In this document: one piece after another, positions 23,480-35,900 of the stretch
How positions within the stretch are numbered: the stretch's first letter is position 1
How the letters are laid out: each line of letters opens with the position of its first letter
Assembly (NCBI GenBank): GCA_964019135.1
Contig: OZ025249.1
Location: forward strand, 11,830,039 to 11,894,038
Direction of reading: 5' to 3'
Origin: Arenicola marina
Taxonomy: Eukaryota; Annelida; Polychaeta; Arenicolidae
Length of the DNA: 64,000 bases
The notes under the pieces: generated by a model
Database searches by the model: none
What the model was told of the DNA's origin: nothing
Seen by the model: the letters and a program-made list of their open reading frames with translations, nothing else
Made by a program: the position numbers and the translations under genes

Positions 23480-26100
23480 AATATACTGACGTGGCGACCG
23501 GAACAGATCCGCGGATCGTGGCCATCGGGACAATAATTAGCGGCTTGAGGATAATAAGAAGCACCAGTTCCCTGATAAAGACAGCGCTGTCATTCGGATA
23601 CCCTGGGAACACGTACCAAGAGGTCTGCGTCCTGGCCCCTGGCCCCTGAGTGACCTCTGGGTCATTAAGGAATGTATTTACAGGCCTTCTCTAAGGGAGG
23701 TTCTGCTAATCATTAGCCGGCCGGAAGTTGGAGGGACAGAGTGATTCCCGTGTCAGACGCTGCGTGCGATTCGTCACCGGCTACGATCGCATATAACAGT
23801 ACTGCAGCTTCAGCTTTGATATGTAGATCTCCTGGTGCGACATATCTCATTATAATCAGTTTGGGTTGGCCAATAATGTTTACATGCACGTGTTGGACTA
23901 CGAGAGTGGGAATAGTGTCTACAACATATGGCATGGCAAATATATGCTGAAAAATACAACATACTTGATAACTTCACAACAATATATTCATAATGTTGAT
24001 GGAACATTATATTTTTTTCATTTTCTCATAAAACACGCAAGATATGTGGAAACAAACAGATCAGCACTTATAGTATGAATATAGCGTAAAATAATGCAGA
24101 ACAACATTCAATAAAGGATGATAATGCATCTGATGACACTTAATTGATATGCCTTGCTATATGTAACATAATTTCTGACCGCAAGAACTCTAATACTTCT
24201 GTAATATAGCATGGGCAAGATAGCGACATGGGTAGAACAATGTGATTAAGGATTAAATTAGTGTTGGTGCCCGTCGTCACCTCAAACCTCCCTCCCTGTT
24301 AGTGCACCATCTATATAGTCTCATTCACAGCCCCATGCTGCGTGGCCCACTCACTCAGATGACATACAGCGAGCGGACGTGGGGCTGTGGAAGAACCTAT
24401 GCACCATCTCTATGTATCGCACTCTGCGGGTGTCAAATCCGCCACGTATCGGCACCACACGTCAGAGGAGAGCGCCACATGACGCTTATGGGCTTCCATA
24501 GCATGACAAACGGCCGCGATGTCATGACAACCTTGGCCAGATGACGCGGTGACGGCAAAAACAAACCTATCGTAGTGTCCCTTGCCACGGGATCATACAT
24601 AATGCAATGTGCCATCGTGCCTCTCTGGAGCCACATGGCTGGCGCGTACTTGCAAACAAGGGCGTCTGTACAGTATAGCGCGGTAATAACGTGACTGTCA
24701 CGACGTCACGTGAGACAACACCATGTCAGCGGTCTTCAGTTTTTGGACATGACCATTGATAATACATTTCCTACCTCCAAAGTGTTCTGATGTTACTGTC
24801 GGCTTTAAAACAGTGAACAATAACAGATAGGGGTGGCCATTAAACAGTATGAATGGTCTATCTATAGACCATCAATACACAAGGCGCAAACATCTCCAGA
24901 AGCTCTAATGAAAATTGGTTTATTGCTTTATTGGTTTATTATAAAACCTATAGCATTATGGGTTATTGATTTTATAACGACACGTCAACCAACATCGCGA
25001 ACATCAATATATTGTAGAACCAATATAAAAAGTCAATAAACCAAACCCATATAATGCCACATCATCGACGACCTGGTGGTGCTAACTGGCCAAGTTTCTC
25101 CGCAAGTGTCATAATCTGCCACTCCCATGTGAAGGCACTGGTCTCTGAGTAAATCCATCACCAGCATGAATCACAGCCCGGACAATAACGTGTCCCGGAT
25201 GGCTGTACATGCGTTACATCTTGCGATCAAGATTTGTTCCAGGGTCATACAGGGGCAGCGGTCATGGATGGGTAGATATTCCCACATCCCGATCTGCCTT
25301 CGACTCACTCCGCTATAGGGGCTGTGCATTATGTATCTCTTTTCTTCAATATCTATCCTGCGCTGCTCCAATTGAAGCAAGTGTGCCCCTGATTTCTACA
25401 AATCAGTGCCTGGAGAAGATGCTATAGCTAATAACACACAGAATCAAGATAAGAGAGACTTCTCACCCAGCTACCACTGATTCAAATTGGTACACTGAGG
25501 AATTTGTTATATTAATGAGCCGAGGATCGTTAATTTGGTTTTCAATATCTGTAAATAGGAATTTTGATAGAAATTACAGTTTTAACTGATCTGACAGGTT
25601 TTTTTTTCTCCAAGATTTGCCTCCTTCTGGCAGCAGCAGCTAGTCTAAGCGAGGGAACGGAGCTTGGATAGTAATGGCAGTTTAATTCAGTCGAGATGTG
25701 CAGGCAATACAGCCCATAAAACTCGATAACAAATAATTCATGCTTTAAACATGTTAATTAAAGACAGCATCGTACTGATCCATTTGGGATACTGGTGCTG
25801 GAGGTGGTGGTGGTGGAGTGGAGGTTAGCTCTTCTCCAGCCCTCGGAGGATCTGCCACTGGAATTGGCCGGTGAAGTTAGCCAAGCCGACCAAACAAGCC
25901 CTGCAAGAGCCTGCCAACTAAAATTGATGTCGTTAAAAGTATCTTTCGACATATATCCTTGAGCCGTCTGCCAGTACATACCCGGAGGTGAGAATAATGG
26001 GAAGGAGGTGGGGGCGGGGGGTCGGCGTATATATACAAAAGCGCGAACTGTTTTCCGGTTCTCAGTAGTTGTTTTTCAGATCGATCCACGCTAATCGCAA
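23480..26100. other. No gene recognised
   Basis: Apparently unique intergenic sequence. It has short A/T-rich stretches and one G-tract near 26008-26020. No supported exon. Confidence 0.4.
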
Positions 26101-26148
26101 ACAGCTTTCACATGTGCTGATCATAACTCAACCCCTCCATCCTGTTGT

Positions 26149-26540
26149 GGAAGACCTTACTGAGTAAAGGACACCACAAGCACGGCTTCCTTCTGTGTAC
26201 GCCCAGCAAGAACCAAGTTCACATCAGCGCCACGATATGTGAAGGCCAGGGCCATGGTTGAGTGCACGGGTACCAAATATGCAAGGGCGGGTTCAATGGA
26301 GGGGGGGGGGGGGTCTAGGGGGTCCGGACCCCCTTGTTGAGGAAGACCTTACTGAGTAAAGGACACCACAAGCACGGCTTCCTTCTGTGTACGCCCAGCA
26401 AGAACCAAGTTCACATCAGCGCCACGATATGTGAAGGCCAGGGCCATGGGTGAGTGCACGGGTACCAAATATGCAAGGGCGGGTTCAATGGAGGTGGGGG
26501 GGGGGGGGGGGGGGGGGGGGGGTCGGGAGGGGGGGGGTCT
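26149..26540. repeat. 192-bp tandem duplication with expanded G-tract
   Basis: The block beginning GGAAGACCTTACTGAGTAAA at 26149 is repeated at 26341 with almost no differences. The copies differ chiefly in the poly-G run: short in the first, and about 27 G plus a second run in the second copy (26496-26535). Confidence 0.9.
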
Positions 26541-26709
26541 AGGGGGTCCGGACCCCCTTGTTGAGGAAAAGGTTCAAAGCAATCGTGGACCCCGCCCCCG
26601 GTCGTCAAATAATGACCCCTACTATCTCTTCAAATTCGTGAATCCGCTCCTGAAAATGCTCTCATGTTGAATTGATTTAAGGTTTTGCTGCAATAACGTC
26701 TCCCCAGGG

Positions 26710-26902
26710 CAGGGGCGGATCTAGGGGGGGGGGGGGGTTACCGGGGTTGCAACCCCCTCCCCCCTGGGAACCTGAACATATACTGGTAAAGTCGGCTTCT
26801 CCGAGCACCCCCCCGCCCCCGGTCGCAAGTTTTTCAGGGAGCACCCCCCCCCCCTCGGTCGCAATTAACCCCCCACTTGGCAAATTCCTAGATCCGCCCC
26901 TG
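26710..26902. mobile_element. GC-tract MITE, second copy
   Basis: It starts CAGGGGCGGATCTAGG and ends TTCCTAGATCCGCCCCTG, the same inverted termini as 21478-21634, with internal G and C runs. The termini complement each other, including the shared C-to-T change, suggesting a subfamily. Confidence 0.75.
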
Positions 26903-27545
26903 CTCCCATTTTAAAATCAAGCGCGCTTGTGCAAATTGCGCCCATTCTCACTCGGTAAAAACCATCGCAAAAGGGACCATTTTATCTTTCCTGTGCATAA
27001 CCGCGGTATCTTAGTAGATCCAAACGGGTCTGATTTTAGTTACTTACACACTTATATTCAGATTTAAGCAACGCTCATGATATTATTATCATTGGTAATA
27101 TCCATAATCATATACCGATCTAAACAACGTACGCGTTATTCTTGCTAGTATCCAGTTATTTACATTATTTACATTTAGATATGTAAAGTCAGATATAGGT
27201 CTCTGTATTTCTGAGCAGGCTGCTGGCACACTGTGTGTACGTATGGCGGCAGGACCATGCCGACATCAAGTTGTCAACAGCCTCGAAACCCTCGTGGCTG
27301 GAATCTTTCCTCACCAGATGGTGCACATCCCCTGGGATTCATCGGGATAATCTGTAGGTAGAGAGCCGACAGTTTGCCATGAGAACTCACTTAATTAGTT
27401 ATGGTGGCCGACAAGCGTAATTGAGGAAATCGGGCGAGTGTTCAGACGGGTTCATGTTCTTTGGTCGACGCATTATGGTTTTAGAGAATGTATTAAAGTC
27501 TTCGCAGCGGTTACATGGAGAAAATCGTAGCCAACAATTGTTGTC
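26903..27545. other. No gene recognised
   Basis: Unique-looking AT-rich sequence between a MITE and the 21-bp array. Confidence 0.4.
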
Positions 27546-27549
27546 TACC

Positions 27550-27965
27550 GGTGGGTTCTAGGCGTCGCGGTATGTATTCTGGTTGACCCTGAATGTATTT
27601 TAGGCGACGCGCTATATATGTGTTTTGGTAGATGCGGTCTGTGTTTTGGTTGACGCGGTAAGTGTTTTGGTTGACGCGGTATGTATTTTAGGCGACGCGG
27701 TATGTGTTTTGGTTGAAGCGGTATGTGTTTAGGCGACGCGGTATGTGTTTTGGTTGACGCGGTATGTATTTTAGGCGACGCGGTATGTGTTTTGGTTGAA
27801 GCGGTATGTGTTTAGGCCACGCGGTATGTGTTTTGGTTGACGCGGTATGTATTTTAGGCGACGCGGTATGTGTATAGGCCACGCGGTATGTGTTTAGGCC
27901 ACGCGATATGTGTTTTAGTCGACGCGGTATGTACTTTGGTTGAGGCGGTATGTGTTTTAGGCGAC
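27550..27965. repeat. 21-bp minisatellite
   Basis: About 19 copies of a unit near 21 bp alternating GCGGTATGTGTTTTGGTTGA and GCGGTATGTATTTTAGGCGA. The alternation indicates a two-unit higher-order repeat of about 42 bp. Confidence 0.9.
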
Positions 27966-27994
27966 ATCGTCATCATCACACAAAGTGACTTTTT

Positions 27995-28125
27995 CACACC
28001 GTTACATATCGCCTTCGTTATACACTGTCTCTGTTACACATCGCCTTCGTTATACACTGTCTCTGTTACACATCGCCTTTGTTACACACCGTGACCGGTA
28101 CAGATCGCCTTCTTTACACATGGTG
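27995..28125. repeat. 32-bp minisatellite, left block
   Basis: Copies of a unit near 32 bp, core CATCGCCTTCGTTACACA, followed by TGGTGACCG variants. The same unit resumes at 28725, so the two blocks are one array interrupted by about 600 bp. Confidence 0.85.
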
Positions 28126-28724
28126 ACCGGCAGGCATGGGGCGATTACAATGTAAATGTAATCGATTACGATTACGATTACTTGGAAATTTCATGATTAC
28201 GATTACTATTACGATTACAGGAAATATGAAAGTAATCGATTACGATTACATTGAACGTGATCATGATTGCAATCATGATTACTTTCTATGTTTTTGATAA
28301 ATGAACCCTGGAGTAGACCTTTAGGTAGCTGTTTCAACAAACAGTAAACATTGGATGAGCGGGGCCTCACGTATTTAGACTAGGCAGCTTGGTTGGGAGA
28401 GCAGCGGATTTCTCATCATACGGCTGTGGTTGACGTTCCTACATTTGTTTAGGATCTTTACTTAGGGTTATAGCCCACAGTAGTCACTTTCCGAAGAACA
28501 ATCCTGGATCATAGGATCAAAATACTATAACAAAAGATATTATATTAGATATATTAAACAGTAAGCTTATTATAAAAACGCAATATATTTTTTGATATAA
28601 ATCCGCCGCAATTTTTCTTATTCTCCTCAGAAGGAAGTGTTGTGGGTAACAGAACTGGCACTTCTTCCAAGTAATCCATCTATGCAGAGAAAAATAACAC
28701 AAGCAGGCAACCTTATCGCTGACG
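28126..28724. mobile_element. Insertion-like segment with GATTAC-rich end
   Basis: This segment interrupts the 32-bp array. Its left end (28133-28290) has many copies of ATTACGATTAC and TAATCGATTACG in both orientations, like the subterminal repeats of some hAT-type non-autonomous elements. No transposase and no clear terminal inverted repeat were seen, so the class is uncertain. Confidence 0.4.
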
Positions 28725-29070
28725 GTACACATCGCCTTCGTTACATATGGTGACCGGTTACACATCGCCTTCGTTATACACTGTGACCGTTGCACATCGC
28801 CTTCGTTACACATGGTGAACGGTACACATCGCCTTCGTTACACATGGTGACCGGTTACACATCGCCTTCGTTACACATGGTGAACGTTACACATCGCCTT
28901 CGTTACGCATGGTGAACGTTACACGTCGCCTTCGTTACATATGGTGACCGTTACACAGCGCCTTTGTTACACACTGTGACCGTTACACATCGCCTTCGTT
29001 ACATATGGTGACCGTTGCGCATCGCCTTTGTTAAACAGTGTCCGTTACACGCCGTGACTTTTACACATCG
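28725..29070. repeat. 32-bp minisatellite, right block
   Basis: About ten copies of the unit with core CATCGCCTTCGTTACACA, directly continuing the left block. Confidence 0.9.
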
Positions 29071-29082
29071 TAGCCCTTATGA

Positions 29083-29655
29083 AAATATACCATGGTTTAC
29101 CATGGTTTACCATTGTAAACCATGATATACCATAGTATACCATGGTATACCATGGTACAGCATGACAAACGATGGTATAACCATGGTAAATCATGATATA
29201 CCATGGTATACCATGGTACAGCTTGATAAACCATGGTATACCATGGTAAACGATGATATTACCATGGTAAATCATGATATACCATGGTATAGCATGGTAT
29301 ACCATGGTATAGCATGGTATACCATGGTATAGCATGGTATACCATGGTATAGCATGATAAACCATGGTATACCATGGTGAATGATGGTATTACCATGGTA
29401 AATAATAATATACCATGGTATAGCATGGTATACTATGGTACAGCATGATAAACCATGGCATACCATGGTAAAAAATGGTATTACCATGGTAAATCATGAT
29501 ATACCGTGGTGTAGCATGGTATACCATGGTGTAGCATGGTAAACCATGGTAAACAATGGTATTACCATGGTAAATCATGATATACAGTGGTGTAGCATGG
29601 TATACCATTATATAGCATGATGTACCATGGTACAGCATGATAAACCATGGTATAT
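29083..29655. repeat. Palindromic CCATGGTA-type array
   Basis: Dense repeats of ACCATGGTATACCATGGTAT with interspersed AGCATGGTAT. The unit is almost its own reverse complement, so single strands can fold at every scale. It lies about 330 bp upstream of the ATG of the thioredoxin-like gene. Confidence 0.9.
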
Positions 29656-29981
29656 ATATTTACAAGTAATAATGGCCGCAGTGCACATTGTAATCTTTAC
29701 ACAAATTCTAAGTAGCTGTTATACCCTGACCGTTGTATTTTTATGGGGAAATTAAGCAACATGCTAGATATTTTCGTAAGAGTTCCGTTATTTTACCTGT
29801 TAATGGGTTTGCTGTTAAATCTGCATATTTGACGTTGACAGTCCACATTTTGCTGTGTGCAGCAAGCTATACATGTTAACGTTATGACCTTCTTGGAGAA
29901 AAATCGTTAAAAGCGACGCAGCGCCCTCTATCAGACAGTCACAGAACACCTCACAAGCGAAGCGGAGACACAACAGTCAAG

Positions 29982-32900
29982 ATGTCGAGAAATATCGTCT
30001 GCATTTTGTTTACAGTTTTAGCTGCTATTGGATTAGCAGATAACGCAAAGAGTTTGGTATCTGAACTGTCAGGCACTGAACTCACGGCCAAGTTAGAAAG
30101 CGTAGAGCTTGTAGTTGTTCTTTTCTGTAAGTATCCAATCTCGAAATGCAGCCAGCTGTTCGCAAAAGCCCAAACCGGCTAAATTTACAGCCTTACAGCC
30201 TTACATTTAACAAGTAAGACAGGGGCAGTTGCCGAGAACATGTAGTGTACAAGGCTACGTGATGGAGCTACAGCTAAAGTCAGTAATGATAAGGTCCACA
30301 TCACTGTCATTAGCCCATAGTCATATAGATTATAACTGTGCTTTAGCCCAAGCTCCTGTGTACATTGGCCTATATTTCAAGATAACCAGAGAATTTTTTT
30401 TTGAAAAGGTCAACAGTGTCAGTGAATCTAAACTAAAGCCACTGGCACTGCAGACTTTACACTGATTCACAGACTACTGGGAGAAAGCGACATGATTGTA
30501 CTGCTATGAACATTTCTGTTTTGTTAATTTAGCATTATGATGAGTGAGGTATTTTATATAATATTAAAATAATTGGTCTAAACCCAAGTAGCTCTACCTG
30601 AAGCGCAAGTCTTAGCTGTAATTACAGACTATAAATATAGTCAAATTCATTAATGCAGTTCACACTATTTTTAGCCGATATTTAATCGTTAATATTGAAG
30701 TGAGCGCTCGGAAATTTACAGATAGGTTGCAGGACCCAGAGACCCAACCAATTCAAGCATACTTTCCTTTCTGTGGCATTCTATTCGTTGTAATTATACT
30801 TATAGCTAAGACTTGCACTTCAGGTATCTGTGTTCAGACCAATTATTTAATATCATGTAACCTAGCTTGTCATTGTGAGGCGTCATCAGATCTTTTACTT
30901 AATTTCATAGCTGACTTGGTATGTCTAGCAATATGGTTCAATCTGAAGTAAAGGTACTACACTTATTCACTTAAAAACAAGACATTACTGTTGTAAGGAC
31001 ACTATGCAATACGCCATCCCTTTCCCTAACTATCTTACACCAGGACCCTCTTGTTTTTGAGCTTAAGCATGAGGTGACCATGCTACACCATACAATTACT
31101 GAATCCTTAAATCTTGTATCATGTGTATTGTATAATGGAAGATCAGATTTGCAAGTATAAGCTTATGTTACATAATTTTATTGACTTTATTTGTAAAAAC
31201 TGCAGATGTAGCATATCAAATACATGTTAAGATCATAGGACACTGTCAAAATTTATTGCTCTTGCATCAATGATATTAAACTTAAAATATCTAACTTGGT
31301 GTGTATGCATGCTCACCATACTATTTAAAGGGTCTAATATCAGTGTTTATTAACTGGATGAGCAATACCCTGGCTTTTGCACATGGATATTTTGTTGATT
31401 TTGTTATTTCAGGGTGTTCCATAGCCTGTTTGGGCTCATGCCTGTATATCTAAAAAGGTGGCCATAGTGTATCATTTTAAATTTTACTTCTGTATGAGTG
31501 CTAATCTGTTGTTGATTTTCCTTCAGGTGAGGACACAAAGACCAGCAAATGCACTGCTGTGACACAAATCCTGAATGAGATGGACAGTGACAGCCTAGAA
31601 TGTTCGTCTACAATGTTATATTGCATTTTGTTCCTTTGAGTAATCACAGTTATTAGCTATTACTGGTACTGGTAATATAAAGCTGCATTGTTTTTATTGT
31701 ATTGAAATTAACCAGGTAGTACTGTGTCACTTTGCTTATACTGGTAATTGAAATATATGTCCATAGGATGCATATGAAAAATATTTCATATGTACCATGT
31801 AACATGTGATTACTCAGACTTCTTTTCATTCCCTTGTCTGTGCAGCATTGGAGTTGGCCGTCACCAGTTCTGCCCAAGATGCTGCTGTATATGGCGTGGA
31901 CAAGTTTCCTACTCTCCTCTTCTTTAGGCAAAACACTCCAATCATTTTTAACTGTAAGTACCAGTAAAGAAATTATATATGGCGGAAGGGTCCTTGTTAG
32001 AGGTCCAAAATCTTTCTGTTTCAAACCATCCCTGGTGTAATGGTTAGTGCATTAGACCACAGATCAATAGGTCCTGGGGGCCTCTCTAATGTAATGGTCA
32101 GCACACTAGATCACAGATCAATAGGTCCTGGGGGCCTCCCTGGTGTAGTGGTTAGCGCATTGGATCACAGATCAATAGGTCCTGGGGGCCTCTCTGGTGT
32201 AGTAGTCAGCGCAGTAGACCAGATCAATAGGTCCTGGGGTCCTCCCTGGTCAAGTGGTTAGCGCATTAGACCACAGATAAATAGGTCCTGGGGGCCTCTC
32301 TGGTGTAGTAGTCAGCGCACTAGATCACAGATCAATAGGTCCTGGGGGCCTCCCTGGTCTAGTGGTTAGCGCATTAGATCACAGATAAATAGGTCCTGGG
32401 GGCCTCCCTGGTGTAGTGGTTAGCGCATTAGACCACAGATCAATAGGTCCTGGGGGTCTCCCTGGTTTAGTAGATAGCGCATTAGACCACAGATCAATAG
32501 GTCCTGGGGGCCTCCCTGGTGTAGTGGTTAGCGCATTAGACCACAGATAAATAGGTCCTGGGGGCCTCCCTGGTGTAGTGGTTAGCGCATTAGACCACAG
32601 ATCAATAGGTCCTGGGGGTCTCCCTGGTTTAGTAGATAGCGCATTAGACCACAGATCAATAGGTCCTGGGGGCCTCCCGGGTCTAGTTGTTAGCGCATTA
32701 GATCACAGATCAATAGGTCCTGGGGGCCTCCCTGGTGTAGTGGTTAGCGCATTAGACCACAGATCAATAGGTCCTGGGGGTCTCCCTGGTTTAGTAGATA
32801 GCGCATTAGACCACAGATCAATAGGTCCTGGGGGCCTCCCGGGTCTAGTTGTTAGCGCATTAGATCACAGATCAATAGGTCCTGGGGGCCTCCCTGGTGT

Positions 32901-35900
32901 AGTGGTTAGCGCATTAGACCACAGATCAATAGGTCCTGGGGGTCTCCCTGGTTTAGTAGATAGCGCATTAGACCACAGATCAATAGGTCCTGGGGGCCTC
33001 CCGGGTCTAGTTGTTAGCGCATTAGATCACAGATCAATAGGTCCTGGGGGCCTCCCTGGTGTAGTGGTTAGCGCATTAGACCACAGATCAATAGGTCCTG
33101 GGGGTCTCCCTGGTTTAGTAGATAGCGCATTAGACCACAGATCAATAGGTCCTGGGGGCCTCCCGGGTCTAGTTGTTAGCGCATTAGATCACAGATCAAT
33201 AGGTCCTGGGGGTCTCCCTGGTTTAGTAGATAGCGCATTAGACCACAGATCAATAGGTCCTGGGGGCCTCCCTGGTCTAGTGGTTAGCGCATTAGATCAC
33301 AGATCAATAGGTCCTGGGTCCTTCATCGTCCCGGGAGGTTCCTTTATCCACTTTAGCCCTTATCTGTATTAAAACGGCCTAAAACACCAATTCGAGTTCT
33401 ATAACGAGCAAACCAAAATGGAACATGGGATGGTCTGAGTGTGGAGTGTGCATGGTTCACTGGAGCACAGTGTTCATAATTCCTATGAATACAAAGGACT
33501 GCCGGTAATGGGCGTAATGCCTTGCACATTACATTATCGCAGTTCCCGTTAAATCCGACGATACCTGTTTACCTATATAGTCAATGGCAATACTTCAGAA
33601 GCGAATCTTGTGCCGGACTAAACAATAACACTTATGGTCCTCAGAACCCTTTGTCTGCATCAATAAAATATATAATATTACAGTGGAAAAAAACTGACCC
33701 AGCATCGTGTTCTTTACACGACCAAGTGCGCCACTGTTATGTACTGTATAGGCCTATTCAGGCGACTCTAATAGATTATAATTGATATTTATTTGATGTC
33801 AAAATAGGTCTGTATATTATCATGATTATGGTGCGTTAATTGTGTAAATTAATTGAATTTGAGAGTTACGATGTTACCTGTTGACCAGAAAGAGAGGACC
33901 GAGGCCTATAAATACACCATGTGTGTCCCGCGGTTGCAAGCCTAGAACCTGCTGTGGGTGACACATGAGCCTCGCTATGGCGAAAAGGACTTACAGGCAC
34001 CTGATGCCGGGAGAACACCTTCTAAAGCCACTTTGTGCGAGGACGATACCATAAAGCCGACTGAGTAAAGAACTGTCCCGGACACTGCTTGGTTTCCTTC
34101 AGACTAGCACTCGATCCCATCTGTGCACAAAGGTGACATAAATCTTCAATGCATCCAGTCATGCATTCATGGCCTCACAGTGTTTTTAGCCTCAGTATGA
34201 ATACATGTACCAAGCGAGGCAGCCCAGCCAAGTGGCATGCATTCCCACTGGTGTCTCCCTATTACAAACAATATACCGGCGGCGACATCTGTTTCCTTTG
34301 TATTTTCCATCATCTGTACAAAAGCCTCTTTATTGATTTAATGTTAAATGGAATGAACATGCGAATGCCACGATATCCATATAAAACATTAGCGGGTCGG
34401 TTCTAGCGTCTATGACGCGCGTTCGTTTTAAAGTTGCCTCGGCTGGGGCGGGCTGCACTCAGACTGTGTACCGTCTGTGACCCGTGGCGATAGACGAAAG
34501 TTCGTGTGAGAAATTGTACGAGTTTCACGAAGCCTTCATCGCCTACCTCCTTAATCTATTTTTATGGTTAAGATCCGTGGAACGAATCCTCGTACCACGT
34601 TCGTAAAAACAGGAGGAACTACAAATGAGATTTATATATATTTTGTATAGACTTAGCGACAATCCGATCTTCAACGTGATGACATCTGCAACTGATAATA
34701 AAACGCGATTTAGGGTGATAACCTTCGTACGAACTTTCCCACATATTGAGGTATGCTTCGTGGCCCCAGTTTAATTATCGCGTGACCCTATACCGATCTG
34801 TGTCATATATATATATATATACATGTACCAGTAATATATGATTGGTGCCTGTTAGCTAGATAGGCCTTCATGGTTCAGCAACACGCGCCGTGTGTTACAC
34901 AATACATGTGTGCGCCCTGCTCGTTGTCCCGACCCCACCCTCCTACCCCCGGCCCCCTGGATATTGATCGCGTGTGGAGGCTGAAGGCCCTTGCACAGGA
35001 AGTCTCTGGCGGGAGCGGCTGGGCGGCACCAGCTGTGGGTCGACGGCATAGACTGTGGGAGCACACTCCCGTCAGGGGGCAGTGGGGGGAGGGGGGGGGG
35101 GGGGGTCGCAAATACCCAATGTGTGCCGAACAGTCTGCTCCATCGACATATAAATATATATTGTGTATATATTTAAAATATATTTTTGTTTGCTGAGAGT
35201 TTAAAGTTTGTAAGTAGGCTGCATTATGCCATCGGCTGCATAGTTAACAAGGCTGATTGGTCAACCGGGCTGAATATCAGATATGTATTATATATCTATA
35301 TATACATATATATAATTAAACATACAGCTATATTGACCATGCTGCTCCGCGGAATGACAGGTGTTTGTCCCTGTCCTATATTGCAAAACCAGAATTATAA
35401 AAGGAGCATTGTGACAAGTGTGTGGTTTTGCAATTACAACTGTGTATGTTCAGCGGAACGACCGCGTGACATGGCCATGATTATAAGACAAATGTGACAT
35501 CGAGTGAGGGAAGAGGTTCTGAACCGCGTGTGTGTGACTGTACGTGAGGTCTGTGAAAGACGTTTCAGGTGCAGCAAAACACTTGTCCATGTTGAATTTG
35601 TCGGGAGAGATGTGTCACGGGTGTGTTGGCTGGTACTTGTAGCACTGACAGTCCGCGGGAGATGAGGGGGTGGGGGAGGGGGGGGGGCTCAAGGCAGCGA
35701 GAGAGGCGGAGAGAGGGAGCGAACTTGGGCCACAGCAGTCACATGATCAATGCTTTGTAAACGTTTTCCACAGCTGTTTCTTTGGTTGGGCATGGCTTAT
35801 GCAGGTCTGATTTAGCGGGATTGCGCTTATGAAACGTGCGGAAGGCTGAAGGAGGGTCATGGTTGTCACAGACCTGTTCATTATGATAAGGTTGGTTGGT

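Noticed and set aside
32028..33318. A cluster of true tRNA genes
   Set aside because: Units have an A-box-like segment but no B-box or complete cloverleaf, and they are too short (54 bp).
32578..33372. 264-codon [14 protein letters not shown] repeat frame
   Set aside because: The 54-bp unit is SINE-head DNA in an intron. The frame has no start context and no family.
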